Shown here: one piece after another, positions 47,604 to 57,855 of the stretch
Position numbering within the stretch: position 1 is the first letter of the stretch
Layout: each line of letters opens with the position of its first letter
Assembly (NCBI GenBank): GCA_009746045.1
Contig: RPFO01001075.1
Location: 977,738 to 1,041,737 of the forward strand
Length of the DNA: 64,000 nucleotides
DNA from: Mesostigma viride
Taxonomy: Eukaryota > Streptophyta > Mesostigmatophyceae > Mesostigmatales > Mesostigmataceae
Direction of reading: 5' to 3'
Notes under the pieces: generated by a model
What the model was told of the DNA's origin: nothing
The model's input: the letters and a program-made list of their open reading frames with translations, nothing else
Databases searched by the model: none
Made by a program: the position numbers and the translations under genes

Positions 47604-50058
47604 TAATTAATTAATTAATTAATAGACACGTGACTGCGTCACGTGAGCATAAGTCCTCAGTGGGAGGGGAACATGGGATGGAATGGATGGTGTAAGCTAT
47701 CTATGTCCTATAGCTAGTTACAGGGTTGTGGGCACCGCGGCCCGAATCGCGATGAATGCCATACTTGGGCACACGCGGAGCCCCCACAGGCTTGGGGGTG
47801 GTCTCCTTCATCACTACTTGCCACCTATCCTTGCGCACCATCTGCCTCCATATTACAGACAAACCAGGAGGCTGCCCGGGGGTGAGCCCGTCACGTCTAG
47901 TGCAGCACATGTCCATGCCGAGTCTATCACGAAAAGTCCACGGGTGGCGGCCCTGCCGCGCGCGGCCGGGGGCACGCCAGGTGAGGACATATCGCCCAGG
48001 CTGGGCGGGCTTGGTGCCAGCTAGTCTATCTGATGTATCTCTACCTGATCTGTGCGGGCCAGATGCCCGGCTAGGCCCAGGCGCCTGTGCCTAATAATGT
48101 GGGAAACATAGTAGGGCAAATCAGCGTACAAATCCTCATTACTAATGTGCAAACCAAAGGGGATGAACATGGCCTTGCGCAGCATCTTGGTGACGGCGCC
48201 GTCGAGTCGTTGCTCCAGCGCTCCTGCGTCAGTGTCCAGGTCTCGGCGCCGTAGGTCAGGATCGTCAGAATGACGACCTTGAAGAGGTCACGCTTGAGGA
48301 TCCGGGGTAGGGCGGGGTTGCTCCACCAGCGGCGGTGGTCATGGAGGTGTGCCCACGCCATGCCGATCCGTGTCGTCATGTCGTCCTCGCAGTCGGGAAG
48401 CCAACTGCCGAGCAGTTTGAAGCGGCCTGCTGAAGGAGGGTAGTTGACCTCGGCATCGTCTAAGAGGCGGAGTGTGGGTGGGGGCCCTGCCATGCCGAGG
48501 GCCAGGGCCTCCGTTTTGGGGCTGATTTCTAGACCAACCGCCCGAGCCTCGAGCGCCAGGCAGTCCAGCCAAAGTTGGGCAGACTCCGGCTTCTCGATGA
48601 GCATGATGTCGTCGGCATAAATGAGGTCAGCTAGTAAATTCTGCTTGTTAGTCGGCCCCCCTTCCCCAAGCTCGTTCGTGATCGCTAGGCCAGGGGCACG
48701 GCCTGTGATGCTAGCAAAGCGAGCACGTGCCTGGCGCATAACATAGTCCACTACAATAATAAACAGGTACGGCGACAGGACGCAACCCTGCCAGACGCCG
48801 GTCTGCAGTGGGCATCATTGGCGGGGTAATGCCGTGTTGATGAGTGCGCACCGAAGTGGTCGACCCCTCATACAGCGTGCGGATGACGGTAATCAGGGGA
48901 GTGGGGACGCGAGCGCGAGCAAGTACAGCCCATAGAGCGTCCCAGAGGACAGAATCAAAAGCCTTGATGAAGTCGACGAAGATCAGGATGGCGGGAAACT
49001 CACCAGGTTGCTTGAGAGTGATTTCCTCGAAGAGGCGACGCGCGACGAAGATGGCCATGACGGTGTGGCGCCCAGGACGGAAGCCCATTTGACTTTCCCC
49101 AAGGTGACAGTCGAGAGCAGAACGAAGGCGGTTGAGGATCATGCGCATGAACAACTTGAGGGCCGCGCTCTGGATGCAGACTCCTCTGTAGTTGCATGGC
49201 GGGGTCGTCATGCAAGGGAACCTTTGTGTTTGTACAGCATAATACGGTAGCTGTGCTGCCACTCTGAAGGAATCGGCGGCGCGTCGGCAAGCAGGATCCG
49301 GTTGCAGACGTCAAGCAGGAACCCCGTGAGCGCCGTCAGCTTAATCACCGGGGCTGGGAGCTGGTCAGGTCCAACGGCGGCATAGAAGCGGAGTTGCTTG
49401 GCGGCGGTGCTGAGCTCGAGCTCGGTGAACGGCGGGAGCTCGTTGGGGTCGGCCAGGGGTTCCGTCAGGGCTGGGTACGTGTAGACTGTCCTGCTCAGCG
49501 GCGGGCGGCGTGGGCGGCGCAGGGACGTCCGCAGGCGCTACTGCCAGGCGTGCGGCCGCCAGAGGGCCAAGCGGCAGAGGCGGCGGGGGGGCGCCGAGCA
49601 GCCGGGACTGGGAGGAATACCACTGGTCGAGCTGCTGCTGCGGTGAGCCAGAGAGCGTCCGCGGCGCCGGCTGCGCGCCGCCGGCGGGCCGTTGGGCGTG
49701 ACGCAGGCGGGTCCAGGCGTACTTGCCGTGCTGGTCCTTGAGGTGGGCGAAGTACTCGCGGACATGAAGGTCCTCCTGCTCCTTGGTCGCCTGCCGGATG
49801 GCCGAGTGGTAATCGGCTTTGAGGCGGGCGTAGCGGGCGGGGTCGCTGTTGTCGCGCAGGGCTTGCCGGGCCTGGATGACGGCGGGGAGCCGGTGCAGGC
49901 TGGTGAACTGCGGGGCGGGCGGCGGGGGGGCAGCAGGGCCCCGGCCGCGGGCAGCTTGTCAGCGAGGTGCCGAAGGGCCGATGCCGGGCCGGCAGCGAAC
50001 AGCTGGGCGTGGCTGGCCGGGATGTCCAGCGCGTCGACGAACGCCTCTGCCGCTAGCT
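47604..50058 (-). mobile_element. LINE2: 5'-truncated LINE copy with 12-bp target duplication
   Basis: Flanked by TGTGTTGCCCAT at 47592-47603 and 50059-50070. The minus strand reads from the end of the endonuclease-RT linker (KLAAEAFVDALDIPASHAQL) through the RT to a 3' end with the hairpin CACGTGAC-GCA-GTCACGTG and a TTAATTAATT tail next to the left duplication. The exact duplication shows a target-primed event and fixes both ends. Confidence 0.95.
47690..50058 (-). pseudogene. LINE2 ORF2 reverse transcriptase, frame-broken
   Basis: Blocks: LRFYAAVGPDQLPAPVIKL; NYRGVCIQSAALKLFMRMIL; GESQMGFRPGRHTVMAIFVA; AILIFVDFIKAFDSVLWDAL; then in another frame LLADLIYADDIMLIEKPESA with the catalytic YADD; LDDAEVNYPPSAGRFKLLGS; VVILTILTYGAETWTLTQE. 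Frame changes occur near 49210, 48800 and 48220. The C-terminal region beyond (GHLARTDQ, VLTWRA) continues to 47690. About 60 percent similar by eye to LINE1 RT, a separate family. Confidence 0.88.
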
Positions 50059-50070
50059 TGTGTTGCCCAT

Positions 50071-50660
50071 AGCTCATGCAAAACGCCAGATTTTTTACAT
50101 GAACTATTTCTGAATAAACACATGACTTGCCACCTATAGGGTCAACAAATCGTGGTCATGATCAGACCCCCCTGTATTCAGAGCAGTGTATCTCTCTATT
50201 GAATAAGAGTTTGGCATGTCTGAGTAGCTCAAAAAATCCTTTGATTTATGGGCTTTCAGAAAAGTATTTATATACATTACTACGAAAAAAAAATCCCCTA
50301 AAAGTTATGCGCGTTCTAAAAAAAACTCACAACTCGATATATCGCGTTCTTATCAATAAAAAAATAAAATAAAATAAAAAATGGGTTAAGGCTAAAACAT
50401 GAATTATGAAATTAACTTTTTGTCTCATGGATAATTTAAAAGCTGTGTGATTCAGTTTCCACCAATGTGACAACCCGGCCCCATTTCCTTTTTTTGTATG
50501 GCATCAAATCATCAAATAATGTGAATTCGGTAAGTGAGACAATAGTGGTGCAGCAGTCATCATATGGCCGGCATGATACTAGACATAGGATGCCAAATTA
50601 TAGAATTAAAGGTGAGTGGCATCAGGCATGTTAATTAATTTATCATGAGGCATGTTTGAT
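50071..50660. other. AT-rich island, origin unknown
   Basis: About 590 bp much richer in A and T than its surroundings, with runs such as AAAATAAAATAAAATAAAAA (50362-50381). No gene is recognised. Organelle-derived DNA or an AT-rich element are possible, but nothing seen decides it. Confidence 0.4.
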
Positions 50661-50689
50661 GTTGGATGAGACTACGATCTGCTGGCGTC

Positions 50690-50845
50690 AGCGGCTAGTG
50701 CCGGCGGCCGGCCAGGCCCCGGCGGCCGACCGGTACCGGTAGGTACCTCGCTGTGCGGCAAACGACTGGCCGGGACGCCGGCTGCTGCCCGGCATCTGCC
50801 GGATGCCGGCGTCATATTTATTTTGCCGGCGTGGCGCCGGCCGTA
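50690..50845. repeat. GCCGGC-rich block, copy 2
   Basis: Repeated GGCCGGC, CCGGCGGCC, GCCGGCGT words ending GGCGCCGGCCGTAAAAAAAA and then AATAATCCCTG; the inverse of the 37370-37485 block (CAGGGATTATTTTACAGCCG). Confidence 0.75.
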
Positions 50846-50884
50846 AAAAAAAGTCAAAAATAATCCCTGCTCATCGTGCAACTC

Positions 50885-51390
50885 ACGAAACTCTCACTTC
50901 CAACACCCGGTTTTTAGTTCCAACGCCTGCTTATTAGTTGTGAACACCTGAAGGGTAATCAGGAATTGACCCCAAATTCCCTTACTAAAATGCACCACCG
51001 AAAGCGTCCGTAAGTGGCCTCGAGCGTTACAAAAAAACAAACCAACAAATCGCACGACACACATGTAACGCTTTCAGGAACTGAATCTCTCGGCACAGAT
51101 AGCACGACTTAAGGAAAAGGACACTCGTCAGCACGACGAGGTACGACACGCCATTTCGTAACTGTTTCGCCATCAAATTTCGTAACCGCCAAACGCGTGA
51201 CACTTTTCATATCGTCACACTCTTTTTTCCGACAACTTTGGGACCAAAGGGGATTGGCCAAGGCGCTGACGCGAAAGATTCCAGAGGACAGCATCTGACA
51301 CTATAGTCCAACCAAACAGCACGGACCGCTACGGCTGTCGCAGGAGATCAAGGTTCGCGAGGACCGGGCTGCAGACCTAATTGCATTTTA
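50885..51390 (+). repeat. Dispersed repeat F, copy 2
   Basis: Matches 36630-37330 in order and orientation but lacks the inserted family E terminus and about 130 bp near the left end. Confidence 0.85.
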
Positions 51391-52646
51391 GTATGATGGA
51401 ATTGAAGTCTTAAAATTGAAGGTTAAGTCCAGACGTAAATTTAAGTTTAATTTACGTCTACTTTAATTTCCTGGAGACCTAATTGCATTTTAGTATGGAA
51501 TTTACCGTAGTGGTCCAAAATCACTTTGCGTCTAATTAGGCCCTTTCCACATTCGTCAGTTCCGGGGAGTTAGGGTCCTGATTCAGTCGATTTCGGAACT
51601 AGAGGTTTCCACATTTGACCGTCCAATTAGAAATTTAATTGGATACGACCGCTAATTCGACCGGAACTGGGGTGGAACTCCTGGAACTCGAAAAAAGCAG
51701 TTCCGGCCAGTTCCAGTCAGAATTATAGGGTCAAGAAAGGTAGGTCGAGTTGTTGAAACCGGCGGGGAAAGCGCCAGGACGGTACGGATCGGGTCTGGTT
51801 GTGGAAAGGAGGTCCCGATCAATTCACCGCTAATTATTATTATTCGCCGCGCCGAATTAGACCTCGAGCCTGGAACTGCGGTCCGGACCAATCCGAGTCC
51901 TCCTAATTCGCGCGTATTCGTCACCATATGTGGAAAGGCTCTAATTGTTTGCGAATCGACCTCGCAAACTGCTATTAATGGGCTTCATTTTGGGTCGCAA
52001 AGTTCAAATGTTACCGCGCCGCGCCTGCGCCGCGCCACACAGCCCCACGCCTAGCTATTTTAATCAGTGCCACCCAATGGATCGATAAAAGTACTCAGTT
52101 GGGTAGTTGGGTTACATCGAAAGGGGGCCATGAAGGGATGCGGGAAGTCGGTGAGACCCAAGCCACGGACCACAAGCAAGTCGATCAGCTCGCAAACGTA
52201 AAACTTTGCCTTCGTTTTGGGTCGCAAACTATACATTCCACCTTGTTTTGGGGTCGCAAAGTAATTATTCGCAAAGTGATTTTGACCACTACGGTACACC
52301 CCTCGCATTGGTAGTTTTAATTCGGTTCAGCGAAAAGGCCCTTCGGAATTAGACATTAGCGTTTTATTGGTTGAAAGTGCTACTGTGCCCGCCCAATTAA
52401 TTAATTATTAGTTTGTTTTATTACCGAACAACCGTTGATCATGAACTGGCTGCGAAGTTTAATAATTCTTTGTTTGTTGACTTTGACATTCTGTATAACC
52501 CAGCCGGATGCACTGCTCTGTACGGCTAGGAAAAGCACATTTTTCAGCCAGAGGTTTAATATTTCTTTGTTTGTTAGCGAGAAAGCTGCACACGTGGCAG
52601 GAAAATAATATTTATTTACAACTTCTTTGTTTGTTTGGCAGCCCGA
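51391..52646. other. AT-rich non-coding stretch with a direct repeat shared with 53.13 kb
   Basis: AAGTCTTAAAATTGAAGGTT and about 60 following bases (51409-51470) recur at 53137-53215. Many AATTAATT words. No gene is seen. Confidence 0.45.
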
Positions 52647-53115
52647 TGTTACGTCCCGGCCCTTTTGGACGGACGTAACAATGGAATAAATTATGTAGCT
52701 ATATATAGTTTGACTTGTTGTCATAGTCCGTAGGACTTTGGGACTCATTTCGGGACTTCATTTTTGGGAATTGTCCCTTGGTCAGGACTTTTGTATGGAA
52801 CTATGACAGTTTGGGCGATTCGGACCAGTTATTTTGGGCCTAGGTTGTTGTATGCGTGTATCTTCTAGGGGCCGGTGCAGTCGCGCCGCGCTGCGTACTT
52901 TATAGCTATAGTTGAGATATTGTACTCATGCGTGGATTCTGTAGGCGAGGGTCGATGTCGACCCGAGGATCTTGTGTGGACTGCATGCTTTGGAAGGTCA
53001 TCGGCGCCATGTCGGCGCCCCTTGCCAGCGTAGTGGCAGACCTAGGTGAAATTGGTCCGAGGACGAGAGTTTGGTCCTCTTGGTTTGATGAATGTAAAGT
53101 GCGATGACGCCTTCA
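52647..53115 (+). repeat. Diverged partial solo LTR related to the Ty3-type element
   Basis: Starts TGTTACGTCCCGGCCCTTTT and follows the reverse complement of the 584-bp LTR: GGCCTAGGTTGTTG, GGTCGATGTCGACCC, AATTGGTCCGAGGACGAGAG and TTGGTTTGATGAATG. The end distal to 53115 is missing. Divergence is high, so this is an older relative in opposite orientation to the full element. Confidence 0.85.
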
Positions 53116-53215
53116 TATTAAAACTACTAATGCGAGGGGTGGAAGTCTTAAAATTGAAGATTAAGTCCAGAGGTAAATTTAAGTTTAATTTATGTCTGCT
53201 TTAATTTAAGTCCGC

Positions 53216-54560
53216 CTATTCTGCATTTAATTTACGTTTAATTTAAGTCACCGCAAAAACCATTTACGCCCAACCCTGGTGAGAACGCTCGAATCAGCCA
53301 GCACGCATAGCGCTGCGCCCGATGGAAGGCCGCCTCACGCTATGGAAGGCCGCCTCACGCCTGCCACACGTGCCTTGCTACAAATTGGCTAAAAGCCACA
53401 CATTGACCGAGTCAACGGGAGTTTCGAAAGTTCAACGCAACTGTACAATTAGTGCTGCTGACTTGATCGAATCATTGGGAGAGTATATACTCGGGATTCC
53501 CATCGGATTTCTGGCCTGCGTGCTTGTCGTTTGATAGCGTTTGATACGGTTGCTGGTGGTCGTGGTCTCGTGGACTCGTGGTGCTTTGCGTGGCTTGAGG
53601 CTGAAGCTTCCCGCCAGTCAGCCACGTGGTTGCAACATTGGTCAAGCAGTCCTGCTGGCTGCTGGACTCGTGCAATGGGGACTGTGGAGCTGCCTAGCCC
53701 CAGGCCTGGAGCCGGAGGGCGGAGATTTCCTGTCAGCAGAAATATATGAGTTGTAATCTCGTCAGGATCCACTGCATCCTTTTCTGACGGGTCTGCGCAG
53801 TATCTGTCAGTATCACAGCACGTTGTGCGCCGCGCCCGTACGGCCGTTTGAACGCGCGCTTTCGTGCTGAAGCACGCTGGAAAGCGCCTGCTGAAAGGCG
53901 GGTCGCAACCTTTTTCAGCGATTGCGCAACCGAGATTTGGCATCCTCGCAGTCACGTGGCAAGGGCCGGCGTCAGACGTATGACGCAATTGTTGTTGTTG
54001 GTGGTGAGTCCCACGCCGCACATGGGCAGACGTTGACGCGTAGCGTTTCCTTGGGTGACAAGAATCGCGCCGTATGAACGCACTGTGCGGTCCAATAGGC
54101 TCCCCCTTTTGCGTCAGCGCCGTCTCATGATACAACCCTGCAACCCTGCAACTCTTGTCGTGGCAGATTGCAACGGCAAGCGGATCGCGGGTGTACTGAT
54201 CGGGCCTTCAATGTTGCAAAAAGTTTTCAGAGGCCTTTCAGTTAAGAGTGCTGAGGGATCTAGAATGAGCTCAGTTTTGTGTGCGTGACTTGCCACTGCA
54301 AACTGGGCGCAAAATCCCAAGAATTATTAAGTGCTGGATCGACAAGAAATCTCGCTTGCATGATGCGGCCTCGTCTTTCAACGGCGAATGGCGAACGTTT
54401 CAGAACTGATGGCCGATTCAGAGGTTCATGATGAGCGGGTCACGAGATCATGCGATGGAGGCGTGGACACACAAGCCACCGCGGAGCAGGCTGGAAGCAA
54501 AGGGTTCGTCGTGTTCGGGTTACTAAATTAATGTGACTGTTTGCAAGAATCACCTTCCCC
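53216..54560. other. Upstream region of the LRR gene
   Basis: Contains a duplicated GATGGAAGGCCGCCTCACGC (53321 and 53340), a diverged family E terminus (about 53497-53530) and the motif CCCACGCCGCACATGGGCAG at about 54010. The 228-codon minus frame (54135-53449) has no recognisable domain and is not called. Confidence 0.4.
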
Positions 54561-56492
54561 ATGGATCATCCTGGCTGTATGAGCGCTGTCGGCCATGCAG
54601 GTAGCAATGGTTCGGCAGGTTGCGATGTCGACGTCAGCTTTTCGCTTTATCTTCGGCACTTCGACGTTTACACGCCTTGTTGCAGAGGAAGCTTCGATGC
54701 CGCGCCTCCAGAGTCTAGTCGTTGGTCAGGATTTGCGCAGGAGAATACTGGGCACGTCCGCCCATCAATTTTATGTGAAAAGTCAACGCCGGTTCATGTG
54801 CGAGGAATTGCAGATCGCGATTTCGGGAATGTTTTCCAGAGGGCGCCAAGTGAATTCGCAGCTGACGCCGGCCGCTTGGAAGTGGCGTTTCAGAATTGCC
54901 AGCATCTCGTGTCGGACCTTTCCTTCCTTGCCATCTGTGCAAGCAGTCCGGGATTGCGGCACATTGATCTATCTGGCTGTCTGCTGATCACGGACAAGGC
55001 GTTGGCCATCGTTGCTACGCTATGCCCCCTGGTGGAATGGATATCGGTGAGCAAGTGCCCTCTGGTCACGGAACGCGGGTTGTTATTCCTCGCCAGCTCC
55101 TTGCCACGGCTGGTGCACCTGGACGCGTCACGCTGTCGGGGCATGACCGACCGCTCCCTGGCAGCGATAGCCAGCCACTGCCCTCGCCTGCAGTCCTTAT
55201 GCCTGGCCTACTGTACTGAGCTCACAGATGCAGGTCTGGCAGCATTAGCCGCGGCATGGGCACAGCCTGCACCGGCGGATGCCCGCGCGTATGGCCCGCC
55301 CGTGCACGGCGCCACGCGCGGTAGCCAGGTGTCGCATCTGGACCTGAGCGGCTGTGCGCAGGTGAGTGCGGACGCGCTGGACTTGCTGCTGCCCCACGTC
55401 ACCCGAGTGGCCTGCCTGCGCCTCGCCTGCCTGCCCTGCATGGGGGACGCACAGCTGGCCACCGCGGCTGCTGCGGCGGGCGCGTCGCTGCAGGAGGTGG
55501 ACGTCTCGGGCTGCCCCCTTGTGACGGATGCCGGCGTGAGGGCACTGGCACTGCTTTCTGGACCCGACGGCCTGCGCTCCGTGGCGGTGGCCGGCTGCGA
55601 GGTGACGGATGCGGGTATCGCCGCGCTGGCGGAGGAGTGCGTGCACCTGGTGTACGTGGACGCGCGCGGATGCCCGCAGTTGCTGGGGTGGGAGGCTGCC
55701 AGCGCGCTGGGGCGGTGGGGCCAGGGGGTGGGCTGGGGTGGAGGGGTGGCCGGTTGCCTGCGCTCGCTCGATGTGCGGGGATGCCCTGGGTGGGACCCAG
55801 ACGTGTGCGCCTACCTGGCGCGCCTGTGCCCGCTGCTGGCCCTGGTCACGGGGGGGGGGGCGTCATTATCCGCACACCCCCTTGTGGCGCGGGGGGTAGT
55901 GCGGAGCCACCCGGACATGCATCTGGTGCATGGTAGCGGCAGGGAAACCTGTAGGGAGGGCACTGTGGTGGGGCGGTCCCAGTCCCCCCCGTTCGTGATG
56001 TCGGGTCGCAAGCGCTGCCACGAGGAGGAGACAGCTGGCAGCGGGTCCTGCACCAGCGACGGCCCCTCATCGCCCCGTCAGCGGCTGATGTGGCGCAGTG
56101 CTGATGTCTGCAGGCGGCGCGACGCGGGGGCACTCCCATCTGACGTGGCCTTAAGTCCTCGCCAGCACAGCCATGAGGCAGACGAGCCGTGCTTGCTGTC
56201 CATGACCCCCGCCACCAGCCCGCCAGTCAGCGCGTGTGGCCCGCACGGGCGCGGGGGCATCCCCGTTTTCTCCTCCCCTTGCTGCCCCATGTGCTATGGG
56301 GGCGGTGCTCACCCTGGCCCATGGGAAGTGTGGAGCCGCCCGGTGGAGGATGTGGGTCCTCTAGTTGCAGGCACGCATGCCGTGATGAGGGATGTGTCGC
56401 AGTCAGCCCCGAACACGGCGCTTGGGGTGGGGGCGCGCTTTAGCGATAGCACACTGGCGCGGGCGCACCTGTGGGGGGCGGTGGTGCGCTAG
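54561..56492 (+). CDS. Leucine-rich repeat (cysteine-containing, AMN1/FBXL type) protein
   Basis: A single 643-codon frame. From about residue 110 to 410 it has eight to ten cysteine-containing LRRs with the pattern L..LDLSGC..ITD..L..L...CP.L: LRHIDLSGCLLITDKALAIV, LVHLDASRCRGMTDRSLAAI, SLCLAYCTELTDAGLAAL, SHLDLSGCAQVSADALDLLL, EVDVSGCPLVTDAGVRALAL, SVAVAGCEVTDAGIAALAEE, YVDARGCPQLL. This repeat class forms curved scaffolds, often substrate-binding parts of SCF ubiquitin ligases, but no F-box is visible. Residues 440-643 are rich in S, P, G and look disordered. The first 100 codons lack a domain, and an overlapping frame (54595-54987) is also open, so the true start or an intron near the 5' end is uncertain. 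An AATAAA lies at 56596. Confidence 0.85.
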   Translation: MDHPGCMSAVGHAGSNGSAGCDVDVSFSLYLRHFDVYTPCCRGSFDAAPPESSRWSGFAQENTGHVRPSILCEKSTPVHVRGIADRDFGNVFQRAPSEFAADAGRLEVAFQNCQHLVSDLSFLAICASSPGLRHIDLSGCLLITDKALAIVATLCPLVEWISVSKCPLVTERGLLFLASSLPRLVHLDASRCRGMTDRSLAAIASHCPRLQSLCLAYCTELTDAGLAALAAAWAQPAPADARAYGPPVHGATRGSQVSHLDLSGCAQVSADALDLLLPHVTRVACLRLACLPCMGDAQLATAAAAAGASLQEVDVSGCPLVTDAGVRALALLSGPDGLRSVAVAGCEVTDAGIAALAEECVHLVYVDARGCPQLLGWEAASALGRWGQGVGWGGGVAGCLRSLDVRGCPGWDPDVCAYLARLCPLLALVTGGGASLSAHPLVARGVVRSHPDMHLVHGSGRETCREGTVVGRSQSPPFVMSGRKRCHEEETAGSGSCTSDGPSSPRQRLMWRSADVCRRRDAGALPSDVALSPRQHSHEADEPCLLSMTPATSPPVSACGPHGRGGIPVFSSPCCPMCYGGGAHPGPWEVWSRPVEDVGPLVAGTHAVMRDVSQSAPNTALGVGARFSDSTLARAHLWGAVVR

Positions 56493-57182
56493 CACGGTGC
56501 CCGCTCATGTACAGGAAGGGGCGGGTGTCACCTGCACGGCAGGCATGGCCTGCCTCTCCCCGTGTGTGTGTGCCTCCCTTTGGAGGCCTTGTTTGAATAA
56601 AGTGGACAGCCGAGGGCACAAGCAGAGACATGGCGTGCACCCAACATGGGGCTGCTGGGACAATGCAACTACGTGCTACCATGTGGCCGATGCAAGCGGT
56701 TTCGCGCGGTTGCTCTGACGTGGGTGCAAGCGGCAGGGGAGCGCATGTTTCTGTGTGGCGCTGGTGGAGTTGTGACGATGCCAGGATGGCACGTGTCTTC
56801 ACTGGCTTGACACACGAGTCCCTTTTCTTCAAATTGTACAGGATGTGAATACGTTGGCTACAGAAGCCTTTTGGGTACATGGATGGGATTAGCAACCAAG
56901 CCGATGAATGTATTATAGCAACCAAGCGGATGGTTCTAAATATTCGCATGGCGTGGAGTCTTTGACTGACTCTCCGTGATGTGGAAAACGATGCAGAGCA
57001 AGGCCATCTGGGCCTAGGTTGTTGAGGACAATGGTCCCCCCCCAGTGGGTAAGTAAGTAAGTAAGTAAGCAAGTACTTGCATGTCATGCGCATGGGCATG
57101 CCACGGATGACTACGCTAATCTCTTTAGAAAATTAAGTACACGAAAGTTACAAATATCCTCTGCATCATGTCATCCAGTGGG
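56493..57182. other. 3' flank of the LRR gene with an (AAGT)n tract
   Basis: Contains the AATAAA at 56596 and a short AAGT microsatellite at 57051-57070. No gene. The minus frame 57099-56440 is low complexity at the edges and not supported. Confidence 0.5.
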
Positions 57183-57258
57183 GAGCTGGAGCAACGACTC
57201 GACGTCAATGTCACCAAGATGCTGCGCAAGGCCCTTAACATCCCCTTTGGTTTAATTA
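57183..57258 (+). mobile_element. LINE2 ORF2 fragment (76 bp)
   Basis: GAGCTGGAGCAACGACTCGA and following match 59599-59672 (ELEQRLD then TKMLRKAL). It stops where an inverted LINE tail begins. Confidence 0.8.
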
Positions 57259-57823
57259 ATTAATTTATTTACTAGACTCGTGCTCCCGTTGGGGAGTCAC
57301 GGAGCATTAACCCCGATGGATGGATGGATGCAAACAGTCCTACAGGTCTAATCTATCTACAACATACATCTACAGCATCTATCTACAACATCAAAAAGCC
57401 AACTAGTCTAAGCTCGCTACTCTAGGGGACCTGTCTGGCATGCTTCCCGTATGTTTGCACACGCGGGCGCTTCCTCACGGGAGGGGGGTCGTTGTCCGCT
57501 ATGACCTGGGCCCACTTGGCCTTGTCCATCATCTTGTTCCAAATCACGGAGAGACCTAGCCCCCCCATGTCTGCGACTAGCTGTTCTTTGAAGGTGCGGG
57601 CCTTGCGGCGGCGAGCATTGCTGGGCCCGGCCCACGTAAGGAGGTGCCGGCCAGGCTGAGCTGGGCGCAGCCCCGCGGGGGGGCCACGTGAGGTGTCTAC
57701 CTGGTTGGTGCGAGCTAAGTGACCTACTAGCTGCAGGCGCCGCTGCTGATGATATATGGCATGCATGTATGCCAACAAGCTATCGGAACAGCTAGTAGAG
57801 GACATGCTCCGTGACTCCCCCAC
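57259..57823 (-). mobile_element. LINE 3' fragment with ORF2 C-terminus (third family)
   Basis: The minus frame 57823-57422 reads QLVGHLARTNQVDTSRGPP, HLLTWAGPSNARRRKARTFK and NKMMDKAKWAQVIADN, a C-terminal region like that at the end of LINE2. The 3' end carries TGCTCCGTGACTCCCCAACG, GGGAGCACGAG and a TAAATTAATTAATT tail (left end). At its right edge lies a plus-oriented copy of the same 3' end (about 57804-57855), so two 3' ends point away from each other. Confidence 0.75.
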
Positions 57824-57855
57824 GGGAGCACGAGTCTAATTAGTTAATTAATTAT

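Noticed and set aside
53449-54135. 228-codon minus-strand ORF
   Set aside because: Composition is arbitrary, no domain is recognised, and it overlaps repeat-derived sequence.
56440-57099. 219-codon minus-strand ORF
   Set aside because: It overlaps the antisense of the LRR gene end and a microsatellite, with no domain.
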